A DNA stretch of 64,000 nucleotides from Diprion similis. Taxonomy: Eukaryota; Arthropoda; Insecta; Hymenoptera; Diprionidae. Every line of letters begins with the position of its first letter. Within the stretch, counting starts at the first letter, position 1. The stretch lies in NCBI RefSeq assembly GCF_021155765.1, contig NC_060107.1, positions 12,944,501 through 13,008,500 on the forward strand, in the 5' to 3' direction. Below are positions 39,912-50,100 of the stretch, piece after piece. The position numbers were made by a program, and so were the translations under genes. The notes under the pieces were generated by a model. That model saw only the letters and a program-made list of their open reading frames with translations. It had not been told where the DNA came from and made no database searches.

Positions 39912-41765
39912 CTACCTGTGGTCCAAGATTACACTTGACGGATACTTGTTTTGCTTCAAACAATGCTCCACTGTTGCAAAGACGGCTAAGAGTCTTCTAT
40001 CCATAGCATTCAAGTGAGCATCTGTGATCAGAGGAGAAACACCAGCTAATCTTGCTTCATGCTCCAAAAGTTGTCTTAAGGATTTGCTCAAAGCACCACT
40101 ACTTAGTAGTTTTAGTCGATTCCACGTTGTATTATGAATGCTATAAAATGCCAATAATCAAATTTTTATTCTCAATATTGGTAAAACTTGATCAAAGGTA
40201 TGGAATTATTACGCAGATGACTTACAGGCAGCACTGATACAGAGGTGCTAATATGTCAAAATGATCGACATCTGGATCCCCCAAACTTTTTCCATTATCA
40301 ATAAGCAGAACCGCCGGATTATGAATGTTAGCTTCAATGAGCTCATAGTGATGACGATCCCCATTATCCATGAGAAAATCAAATATTGCTGTATCCACTA
40401 AATCTAGCAATCTGCTAGAAGATTTAACTGAATAGGTTTTTGTCCTCTTGACCTGAACATGGAAATTGAAAACATTTGTTGATAAACGACAATCTTTCAT
40501 ATATGCTTTTCAAAAGAATCAATGAAACACAAAGGAGACTCCCAGAGGAGGACTAGCCTTATCACAATAGTTGTCATCCATCTCCCATGCAGCAGCTTTG
40601 TTTCTTTTGTAAGTTCGTTGCCAAGGATGACGATGTTTGGAAAGTTGGAAGTCATTTGGCAACCATAGAATCAGTGCACCTTCTAACAAATCATCTGTGC
40701 CACAAATTGGATCTTCAGGTGAACAGTAATGACATACTCCATAGAAACAAATATTGTTCCCTTCCTGGTACATGGTATTGAGTAACTCGGTTGATGCCTG
40801 TTTTCTTATCTCCTCACCAAGTTTCACTGGATAAATAGAATAACAAAGATGCAACTGCGCCTTTCTGTCTTTTGAAAAGTGCTGGAAATAAAATTCACTT
40901 ACATTTTCGTATGACACAAATAGGGACCCGTCTGAAAGACAATAGAGAAGACAAGTGGAAAGCAACAACTTCCGCATTGTGCCTGTCCTTTCCATGATAT
41001 ACTGGACCTTTTATTAGTGTATCTCTGGTATACCACATTGGCTTGAACAATGCTTTGATTCCATGATTTAGAGTAAGCATCAGTTTTAGTTGAGTTCCCA
41101 TTAATGCATTTTCTGCCTTTGTGATTTTGGAAGTTCTTAGAGCATGTAAAATGGTCCCAAGTTCAGGAGCTATAGGTGGAATTATGTGATCGGCGTCTGG
41201 CCACTATAAAATTATAAATTTTGTGCAATGGTCAGCGAAAGAATATTTTATATACATCCTTAATCAGCGATTGCTTGCATCAAAAGATTTTATACACTGT
41301 GCATCAAAAGAGTTTCGTGGTATTCAAATGTAAGCCGTACAATCTGAATATTTAAATACACACATAGCAGCTCACAAGCAAAATACTAACATTACTTTGA
41401 GGTATAATCCAAATGTCCTCCTGTACATTTGGCATTATCTTCAGCTCTGCTAATAATCGATCCAAAAGTAAAATATGGTTGGCATTTGGCGTGAAGTACA
41501 TGGACGACAGCGTTTTAATTTCTGCTTTAATTCTCTTTTCTGCATTAATTGACGAGTTACGGACATTGGAAACCTTTTTAATTTTCATCTTTGTAACAGT
41601 GGGTCCCTCTTCGTGTGATTTGTTAATATCAGAGTCTTCTGGATATTTAGTATTATGCTTATGAGGAGAGTCTTCAATTATCATTCGTACAAAATATACG
41701 TTTACTGTCAAAACAAGCAGCAAAAGCCCACCGAGAGCAATGAGAGCGCAGCGTCGACCAATCAT
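39912..41765 (-). CDS. FAM20B-like glycosaminoglycan xylosylkinase (one frame break)
   Basis: Golgi kinase that phosphorylates xylose in the proteoglycan linker tetrasaccharide. Transcript-order exons: 41765..41391, 41203..about 40903, about 40868 or 40881..40531, 40452..40226, 40140..39912. The N-terminus is a type II membrane anchor (LIALGGLLLLVLTVNVYFV at about 8-26) and a Lys/Ser stem. Kinase motifs: GTQLKLMLTLNHGIKALFK (Gly-rich loop and lysine), YHGKDRHNAEVVAFHL, GNNICFYGVCHYC, RHPWQRTY, DTAIFDFLMDNGDRHHYE (catalytic loop), LIDNGKSLGDP (metal-binding) and LAPLYQCC. The frame breaks near 40868-40903: a good donor (GTAAGTG) and an acceptor (TTTCCAG) are only 21 nt apart, and the in-phase choice would be 34 nt, too short for a normal intron. 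The ATG sits immediately after an acceptor, so a 5' UTR exon lies upstream. The stop follows LDHR. Confidence 0.88.
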
Positions 41766-42284
41766 CTGTAGGTGAAAAAGAAAATACTTCAAGGCTGTAT
41801 GAATTTATTGTAGATCATAACCTCAAAATTCTCACAGCATTCTAAATCAAATTAAGACATTTCCATAGAACACGAAGTAAAAGTATTACCTTATAATAAT
41901 TAATCACAACTTTATCGTTATCTATAAAAGCGTATTGGCTTCATCATTCAAGAATTCAACTTAACAAACTCATAATATCCACAAGATTTTTGGCGGCACT
42001 TGGGTGCCGCCATTTTTTTATTAGGGAAGTTTTAATTAATATATTGCAACCCATTTAAAAAGATTCAAATCCATATTGTTTCTATCCCATTTCCATCTTC
42101 TTCTTTCTTCGCTTTTTAATTTTTTACGATATTATCCAAATAACCCAAATAGCAGATAAGTCATACGCGCTTTGGCCTTCGGTTATGTACACAGTGTCAT
42201 GTCTGTAATGTAGCATTTTACTCAAGTTCGCTGCGCGACCATACAATCCATAGTTAGAATTGTAGACCAACAGTTGGAACGGGT

Positions 42285-42362
42285 TCAGCCACTGATATAT
42301 ATATATACATATATCAGTGGGTTCAGCCCACTGAACAATATAGAGTTCAGTGGTTCAGCCGG
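42285..42362. repeat. Paired short hairpins with CCACTGA ends
   Basis: CCACTGATATAT...ATATATCAGTGG is followed directly by CCCACTGAAC...GAGTTCAGTGG. The same CCACTGAA...TTCAGTGG hairpin recurs at 43094-43125 inside the inverted repeat at 43015-43199. The origin is unknown, possibly satellite sequence of a foldback element. Confidence 0.5.
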
Positions 42363-42398
42363 CTACAATCTACATCTACGCTACCTACACTCTACTAT

Positions 42399-42529
42399 GG
42401 GTGCGTTCCGAAATTAGCTGGCAGCGCTAAAAACTCCCTAGGATAGAGGTAGAGCTACTCACGAACTCGGAAGCGCAAAAGACATAAAAGATTATTGACA
42501 GCACCGAGAGCCAATATCGGAACGCACTC
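42399..42529 (+). mobile_element. Harbinger-like MITE, copy 3
   Basis: 131 bp from GGGTGCGTTCCGAAATTAGC to GGAACGCACTC, flanked by a perfect 3-bp TAT duplication (42396-42398 and 42530-42532). It has the same orientation as the copy at 19364, with which it shares nearly the whole interior. Confidence 0.75.
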
Positions 42530-42661
42530 TATAACTACTACTAGATTGCATCCTCATTCATGGTATGATCCCGAAGCACACCTAGCCTCAAGAAGAGAGT
42601 CACCCCCACCACCGGAGTTTCCGGAAGGTCCGTAGTTAGACGAACGAGCAATGGAAGATCT

Positions 42662-42817
42662 GGCTATCTATCATGTAACTTTTCATATTTCAAATTTTCA
42701 CATTTTCCACCATCTAAGCATTCTGATTGGTTGACTAAACTTTGCAAACTAATCAGAACGCTTGGCTGGTGGGAAATGTGAGAATGTGAAATGTGAAAAG
42801 TTACATGATAGATAGCC
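42662..42817. mobile_element. MITE-like element with about 70-bp terminal inverted repeats
   Basis: 156 bp beginning GGCTATCTATCATGTAACTT and ending with the exact inverted form (AAGTTACATGATAGATAGCC). Complementarity continues inwards through TTTCACATT, CCACCA and TTCTGATTGG/CTAATCAGAA, leaving a centre of about 15 bp. The outer 20 bp are identical, implying recent origin or maintenance. There is no ORF. Confidence 0.7.
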
Positions 42818-43014
42818 TGTACATGGAGGAATTTTCCGTCGGAATAAAAATGGCGGTCATGCAAAGACGTTCCTTTGTATGCTGTCTATCTGCGGACATT
42901 AATTGTGAATTAGTAATAATAATAGGTAACATGTAGTAATGGTAAAATGCATAACTACTGCCCCTACCACTGCACTACCACTGCACTATGTCGATTGTGA
43001 ATGATATACTTAAC

Positions 43015-43199
43015 GCTGGTTTTTCACGGGTAGCAAAATGCCGCGGTAGCGGGCAGCTGCCGCCACCAACACATTTTTACGAGCAGTTTTACCCACTGAA
43101 TTCTATACATACAGAGTTCAGTGGTTTTACCACAGAGTTTTTCACTATCACTTCGCGCTGCCCGCTACCGCGGCATTTTGCTGCCCGTGAAAACTCAGC
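43015..43199. mobile_element. Inverted-repeat element with about 43-bp GC-rich arms
   Basis: The left arm (TTTTCACGGGTAGCAAAATG then CCGCGGTAGCGGGCAG) is matched almost perfectly in inverted orientation at 43157-43199. Arms are unusually GC-rich for this AT-rich neighbourhood. The centre contains a nested CCACTGAA...TTCAGTGG hairpin. It lies 270 bp upstream of the PRPF38B start codon. Confidence 0.65.
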
Positions 43200-43471
43200 C
43201 TTAGCTGAGCCTTCCATTTTTATACAACACAACTACCTGAACGGCATCTGTTTTATCTATGATCGAAGGCGTTGACGTTCTCGTTTCCGCAAAAGCGTGA
43301 TTAGAAAGAATGAGGTAAAATAGTTTGAGTTGCTATTCATAAACATTGTGGATATAATTTGTAAGCAGATTGTTTAAATTAGCGTCGGTAAAGTTCACGG
43401 TTGATTCTTCAAGCCGCAGGAATATTATTCTTTTATAAACTACAAACCTCCCGTGGAATCTGTAGAGTAGC

Positions 43472-45831
43472 ATGCAAACTCAAGAAGCAGAGGGGAATGA
43501 CGGTAAGTAATTTGGTTCCTTTCCTTTTGCTTACTACAGTATTACAAGAATTAGTTGATAAATCATGACCTACCTAAACATTCTCAGTTCAGATACTCCA
43601 TGTACACAAGCTGTAATGATATGATTTGCTCCTTAACCTCTATCGAAGCTCATCTCCATATTAAACCTCCATTACTATACAATTTTCGAGTAAAAGTTGG
43701 AAATCCTAATCTTTCTGATCATTTTAGGATCTCCATGGAACAATTCGAGCGGATGTGAAGAAGATCGAAAAGGAAATCCAAAAGAGAAAAAGTCCAACGT
43801 TTTGCCACTATGGGGCAACGAAAGGTCTATGAACTTGAATCCCCTGATATTGACAAACATACAGTCGTCGCATTACTTCAAAGTAAACTTATACGAGTTG
43901 AAAACCTACCATGAAGTTATCGACGAAATTTATTACAAAGTAATGCATCTGGAACCATGGGAAAAAGGAAGTCGAAAGACGGCAGGCCAGACCGGCATGT
44001 GTGGAGGCGTGAGTATGTTTTTAGGGCCAATTGAAACGATGTTTGCATTTCGATTATTTTATTTTTGCACATCCAAATTTGATAAACTCACTTAAGGTTG
44101 TCCAAATTTAGCAGCTTATACAGGTCAAAGGCGTTGCAGCAGAAGGGACAGTATCGACGGCTTACTGTCTTCCATACAAACTATTCACTTACTTTAGATT
44201 AACTAAATGTTACAAACTGACTTAAGGGTGTGCAAATTTAGCGGTTTATGCAGGTCAGAGGCGTTGGAGCAGGAGGTATAGTATCGACGGCTTACTGTCT
44301 TCTGTACAAATTATTCACGCTACGATTAACGAGGAAACAATTGAACGGGCTCATCAATCATCCAGACTCCCCATATATTCGTGCCCTTGGTTTTATGTAT
44401 ATCAGGTATGAAAAAAAAAAACAATTAGTTTTGGAATATTTCGTTTTCACTGATAAAAAACTTCTGAGGTCACTTATCAATTTACTGGTAATAATATGTT
44501 CAGATACACCCAACCACCGGCTGATCTGTTTAGTTGGTACGACGAGTACTTGGAAGATGCCGAGGAAATTGACGTCAAAGCAGGAGGTGGTCAAGTTATG
44601 AAAATGGGTGATATATTGAAACAGTTTTTAACCAAGCTTGAATGGTTCTCAACACTTTTCCCACGGATACCTGTGCCAATTCAAAAAGACTTGGAACAAA
44701 AGCTTGGGGAGAGGTTTCCACAACAAACTGTGAACACACGTAACGCTAAGCCACCAATAACACTGAATAATCATGGAAAGTACAACAGTAATAATAGTAA
44801 TAGGAAAGATAACAGCAGAGGTGGATGTACAACAGTACGAAATCAGCAACCTAGACACATACCAGATAATGAGGCACAGTGGGGAGAGGCTGAAAGAGCG
44901 AGCCACTGGCGAGCCAGGTGCGTCTACGTGGTATGACTACAATCACGTTATTAAGTATTATAATTACTTCGAATTCTTGTTGTAAAAAATAAGCATTTCT
45001 TTCATCGGCTATTACCCATGTTTTATTTTAGTTCTACTAAATGTGTCCTTTTGATGAAATTCAGTTGAATATTCCCTTCATATTTTACATTGCATTTGAG
45101 ATTGGTGACCGCTATCTCTCCTTCCAAACAAGCACTCGTACAACTTTGTCATTTAGAATTTTTGGTCAGACTATAAAACATCTTTAGAGATTAAGCGATT
45201 ACGATCAATTCTTAGGAAAAGAGAACAAAATTTCAACAGTTTTTTCTTTTTCCTAACTTTCGATTTACACCTAACTGTGAATTCATCGTTAAGATACTTT
45301 TTCTGACTCTGAATATGGAACTTACATCGCTCGAAAACTGTTCGCTTTGTTATTTTGCACACAAATTAACCTATGGCTACTTCCTTGATGGAATTACTGT
45401 TTCAGGTCTAATGAAGAACGCCGAGAGGACCGTAAAGATAGGTATCGTGATAAAGAAAGGGAAAGAGAGCGAGAGCGGGAGCGACCCAGAGAGCGAGAAA
45501 GAGATAGAGAACGCGAAAGACACAATAGGCGTTCTACCAGTAGGGACCGATCTTTCCGAAAAGAAAAGGACCAAAGGAGTCGCAGCAGGGATCGACATCA
45601 CAAAGAAAGAAGTCGTGACCGTCACAGGCACAGGGATAGGTAATACCTGTACATTTTAATTCTGAGTCAAACCGTTCATGTTGAAAACTAAAGTGTTATT
45701 GAAATTCTATTGCACATGTGGCATATCTTTTAATCTTTTTCAAAAAGTCGATCTGAAATTTTAGGCGGAGTTCACCTTATGATTACGCCAGCGAGCTTGC
45801 TAGGGAAAAAGAAAGGCAACGAAGAGATTAA
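43472..45831 (+). CDS. Prp38B: PRPF38B pre-mRNA-splicing factor (PRP38 family)
   Basis: Spliceosome-associated nuclear protein of the PRP38 family. Exons 43472..43502, 43728..44008, 44254..44405, 44504..44917, 45406..45639 and 45765..45831; 392 aa, phases agree. The PRP38 domain (about 30-215) reads NVLPLWGNERSMNLNPLILT, YELKTYHEVIDEIYYKV, EPWEKGSRKTAGQTGMCGGV, RGVGAGGIVSTAYCLLYKLF, DSPYIRALGFMYIRYTQPP and FLTKLEWFSTLFPRIPVP, near-identical to vertebrate PRPF38B. It is followed by an Asn-rich linker and a C-terminal Arg/Glu-Arg/Asp-Arg/Ser domain (ERERERERERPRERERDRE, SRSRDRHHKERSRDRHRHR) ending EREKERQRRD-like. It is much shorter than vertebrate PRPF38B (about 546 aa) because the RS tail is reduced. 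Intron 2 contains a decayed copy of exon 3. Confidence 0.96.
44091..44220 (+). pseudogene. Decayed tandem duplicate of PRPF38B exon 3
   Basis: 130-bp direct duplicate of 44221-44350 (both begin CTTAAGG-TGT-CAAATTTAGC), covering the end of the intron, the acceptor CAG and most of exon 3. After its AG (44122-44123) it reads VKGVAAEGTVSTAYCLPYKL in the frame of exon 2, against VRGVGAGGIVSTAYCLLYKL in the real exon. It then diverges and reaches a TAA at about 44223. It has no donor. Use of this upstream acceptor would give a premature stop. Confidence 0.85.
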
Positions 45832-47165
45832 TGTTACAAGCCCTTATTGGATTTAATATAAACTTGTTTGTACGAATTTAATGGTTATGAGAATTATAAC
45901 CGAGCCACTTCTACAATAATCTTACTGTAGCCACTGAGTTCGGGAGTTATACTCTGTTTATTCAACTTTCTCCGCAGGATAATTGGCAAAAATAAATTGT
46001 ATTATCGAACCGTGGAGAATATTTCAGTCTTGCATATTGTTATTCACATATGCAGATGATGTTCCAGCGAAACCTAACGGATTATTCTGTAACTGTGAAG
46101 TTTGGAGCTTTCAAAGTTACAGGTTGAATCCCGAATAAAAAATTACATATCTAACGAAGATGTGCTAGATAACTGCTAAAAATTTGAATATTTCCGCTTT
46201 AGAATCTACACCAGCCAACCAACCATCAAAAAACTGAATAAGTTATCTGATTATTGATCACTCTTGACCAAGTTTAGTACCTGAATTTTGTTGAAATTTT
46301 CGTATCTAAAAATTCGCTATCATTTTTGTTTCCATTAATTCATTAATTCGAAGCTAGAAACGCGTCTGAACTAAAAATATTTCCAAACACTGCAGTGTGT
46401 TCGGAGTGTAATTTCGAACCCAGCTCCTACTAACCACTGTACCAACAAAAATGGTATTAGCCTAAATTAGTTGTAATATATCCACAATGTAGTTCGACTT
46501 GTTTTGTATGAAATAAAATTGACGGAAGTAATGAATTTTAATATTCTGCCTGACCTCGTTTCTTTGAAATAAGAATGAAGTTGAATATTTAAACTGCGCA
46601 TAAAGAACATTGCGCAGAAGGGTGTAACCGCCAAACCGATTACGGACATGCGCAAGCCAATGTTCGTACAGCAATTCCGTTAGATCTTCGTCGTAATTGG
46701 TTAAAAATCGTTCCGAGCCAGTTTTCGACCAATAGAGTAGCCGGTAAAATAGGGAATCTATGCACCGATCAGAACCAGCAGCTGAAAAATGCAATTACTG
46801 AAAAGCGGAGCCCATCTTGCCCTTGGATGCGCAAAGTATCAAAAAATGGTCCAAAACGAACAAGGCTAATTGTTTGAGGAAAATGGCGTGATAGCGGAGT
46901 AAACGTCACTATACGATGGTATATGGTGGTGAAATTATCAGGAAAAAGTAATAAAAACTAGTAGAACAAGTAAACGTCATTAAAATTTTTGTCAGAATGT
47001 TAACAACAATGACATTGAGGAAACAATGATGAGTCGTAAATGAGGCAATCGACCTGCAGTGACTGTGACAAGAAGTTACAATGGGGAATAACACTTCTGA
47101 CGTGAAACTCTAAGGAGTGGTACATACATTACCTCTCGGTCAATTAGCAGGACTGCTAAGACAAA
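45832..47165. other. Intergenic region between PRPF38B and Vav
   Basis: The PRPF38B 3' UTR, with an AATAAA at 45991-45996, then AT-rich sequence and the presumptive Vav promoter. Around 46388-46445 the minus strand has GTACAGTGGTTAGTAGGAGC followed by GGGTTCGAA, resembling tRNA A- and B-box elements of a SINE head, but too close together for an intact tRNA. Confidence 0.5.
45991..45996 (+). terminator. Polyadenylation signal for PRPF38B
   Basis: AATAAA 160 bp after the stop codon; the first canonical signal downstream. Confidence 0.55.
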
Positions 47166-50100
47166 ATGAATTCCAGTGACGGCGGTGCAGATCCAAGTAA
47201 CGGATGGCACGAGTGTGCCAGTTGGCTGACGAGGTGCGGCGCACTGCGGAGCGACCACAAGGCCAACTGGCCCAGTGCAACAGCGTTCGACCTGGCTTAC
47301 ACTCTGAGGGACGGCGTGCTCCTGTGCAATTTGCTCAATGCAGTCGACCCGGGTTGCGTGGACATGAAAGATGTGAATCAGAAACCTCAACTGGCCCAAT
47401 TCCTTTGCCTTCGTAACATCAAGATATTCTTATCAGCCTGTTCCTCGGTCTTTGGACTCTCCGAATCAGAATTGTTCGAACCTTCTATGCTGTTCGATTT
47501 GTCTAACTTTCATCGTGTCTTGTGTACTCTTTCCGCACTGTCCGTCTGCCCTCGATTACAACGTAAAGGGATCGAGTGAGTATTGAAATACTTTGCAGTT
47601 AAGCTAAGCTAATTCTTGCAATTTTTTATTACAGAGGTTTCTCTATTGGACGTGACAGATCTCAGGAAGATATTTACAAGGACTTGCAAAGTGCAGGTGT
47701 AGGGTGAGTAGAAGCTTGTTCATAATCTTAATCAATATCTAAACTAGACTAGAAGGGCTCATTTTGAATCCATTTCAAACCGTACGGATGTAACTTTAAG
47801 TCGTGTTCACTATTGAATAAAATTAGGTGACTGAGAGTAAACTGAGTGGATTATTTGTCACTTAAGTTCACCACTTTACCCCTGTCTGCATCAACCTGTG
47901 TGCATCATTTGAAATGGATCCAGTCGGGTATAAATGAAGTGGATGACAGAGCCGAAAAACATTGTGTGTCTAAGAATTTGTTTCAATGATATTGTACGAC
48001 AGAACTTCATTCAAAGGCATTGTATTTCAGAATATGTTTCAACAACATCGTATCCCAAGTTGAAACTTCGTTTACATAATTTTCTTAGGCTGTACCACCG
48101 ACAATTGCATGTGATTTTTGAAAAAAATATTAGTATGGTATGATTAATTTCAAATGTTGTTGTGATTTTGTTATATACCGAAAAATATTACCTACTTGTA
48201 ACAAATTCCAATACTTTGAGCTTCAAAATTTTAAAGTTCACTTGAACATGATGTGTGTCAGGTAACTAAAATCCAGAGACAGCCAGTAACAATATCTTTT
48301 CAATTGTCATGCATCGCACAGTGATGTAGCTTCGATAATGTACGTGACATCTTAATTTGAGATGCAATGTTGAACCAAATTCTACGAATCAATGTTTTGG
48401 AATGAATTCTGTGTGTGATGTTGTTGAATCGAACTCTGAGTTACGATGTTATTCTGCTCATATATCTGAGAGAAAAAATAGCTTCTTGGTAATCATTGTT
48501 CATGGGTTTAGCCCCACAGCAGCGGTAGTGGCCTTTACCATAAAACCTAGAGGGGTGGACCTAGGTGAGTCCCAAGTTTATCAGGAACTTCTGTGCTTTT
48601 CAACCACCCCTCAGCACGACTGGCCTTCCACAGAGGAGGTATATGTCGTTTTACTCGTTTTAAAAGAGTGTTGCTATGAAAAAGAAAAATCTCCACAGCC
48701 AAATCTGCCTTAGAGATTTTATTTTCAACCCTTATTTTTTTATCAGACTGTAGTTCGTTCTACCATGCATTCTATCATCAATTCACATTCCGCGTTCAAA
48801 TATTAGAATATAAACATATGTAGTTTAAACTTTGGTTTGAGTATTATGTAAAATAACGTCATTGCAATTAAGCCTAAATTTGAAAATTGGATTCCAATCC
48901 GTACTACATGTGAACTAAAGTATGCAAAATTTAAATTTCTGTTTTTTACATATTTTATACACTGCTACCCGACACTCTTCCTTTGATTGCATTTCTAAAC
49001 ATCCATTAGTCAGGTTTGTGTATCAGCAGAAATGAGTTGTTGCATTAAAAAAGTTTATTCGTCGAATAAATTTTTATTAATCTCATTGCGAGATAGTCGT
49101 ACATCGGGTATTCATCACAGCCATTATCATATTCATAATCAAGGAAGATTTGTTCAAGAAAAGAAAAAGAAAGTGCTGGAATTATAAACAAATGTTGAGG
49201 TATCGATGCTTTATTTTAAATCACTTCAAAGTGATTAAGAATCTAGGAGATTCGTTTGATTTCTTTTTTCTTACAATGGTCTCTTTAATGGCGCTATTTG
49301 TTGATCGTAATCAATATTGGTGCAATGTAATAAAATTAAATGTTCAATAATGCCAACATGTTGAGAATAAAGTGTATCAGTGAACTTCTGTAAAATAGTT
49401 TTCTGAATAAAATGAACCATCGACGAGTCAAAGCAAACAGATCTACTAAATCTTCAACTATTCTAAAACGATTTTTAATCAAGCACCAATATCCAAACTT
49501 TTGTTTACAATTCCAATATTTTTTTCTAACAGTTTGACCAATACCCAATGTACAATTGTCTTGTAGTAAAATTAATAAAATAAAATATCGACGTTGGGTC
49601 ATCCAAGCTCTTTGAATTTTTTGCTCTGATTGAATTCGTAGTATAGTGTTTAATTTAAATTTGCCAGAGGTTTTAGTTGCAATAGTTAGATGCATGGCTA
49701 TTTGTGTTTTTGTACGCAAGGCGAGAGGACGAGGGTCGACGCCGAAGGTTTAGAAGGCGCGAGGGTAACGAGGCGGGTGTTGGGGGGGATAGCCGAGATC
49801 CTGTAGAGGAAGAAGATGGCTACGGTGTTTTCTGCAGCCATGCTCAAAGCGAAGAAATTTACCAGGACCTCTGTAGTTTACACATCCCTACCACTACCAC
49901 ACAGGTTTTTATTTGTTTCTTATTAGCCCAACCTTCGATTGAAAGTTTGTGCATTCCCATGACAGAATTCAAAACAGAGTCCAATTCCGAATTTACTCGA
50001 ATCTGGAACTGTTCCAAGTATTGCAATCACCTGAAGTCATATAAATTTAGTTCCTGCTTGGAAAATTACTGCCCACCGTTTAACCAGGGTATTTAAATTC

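Noticed and set aside
45315-45659. 114-codon ORF across PRPF38B exon 5
   Set aside because: It is the off-frame reading of the Arg/Glu-rich RS domain; splice phase requires the frame encoding the RS domain.
46462-46794. 110-codon minus-strand ORF upstream of Vav
   Set aside because: No recognisable domain, starts at a non-ATG codon, and overlaps another ORF of equal quality in a different frame.
48357-48713. 118-codon plus-strand ORF in Vav intron 2
   Set aside because: Overlaps foldback repeat sequence and shows no known domain; more likely transposon debris.
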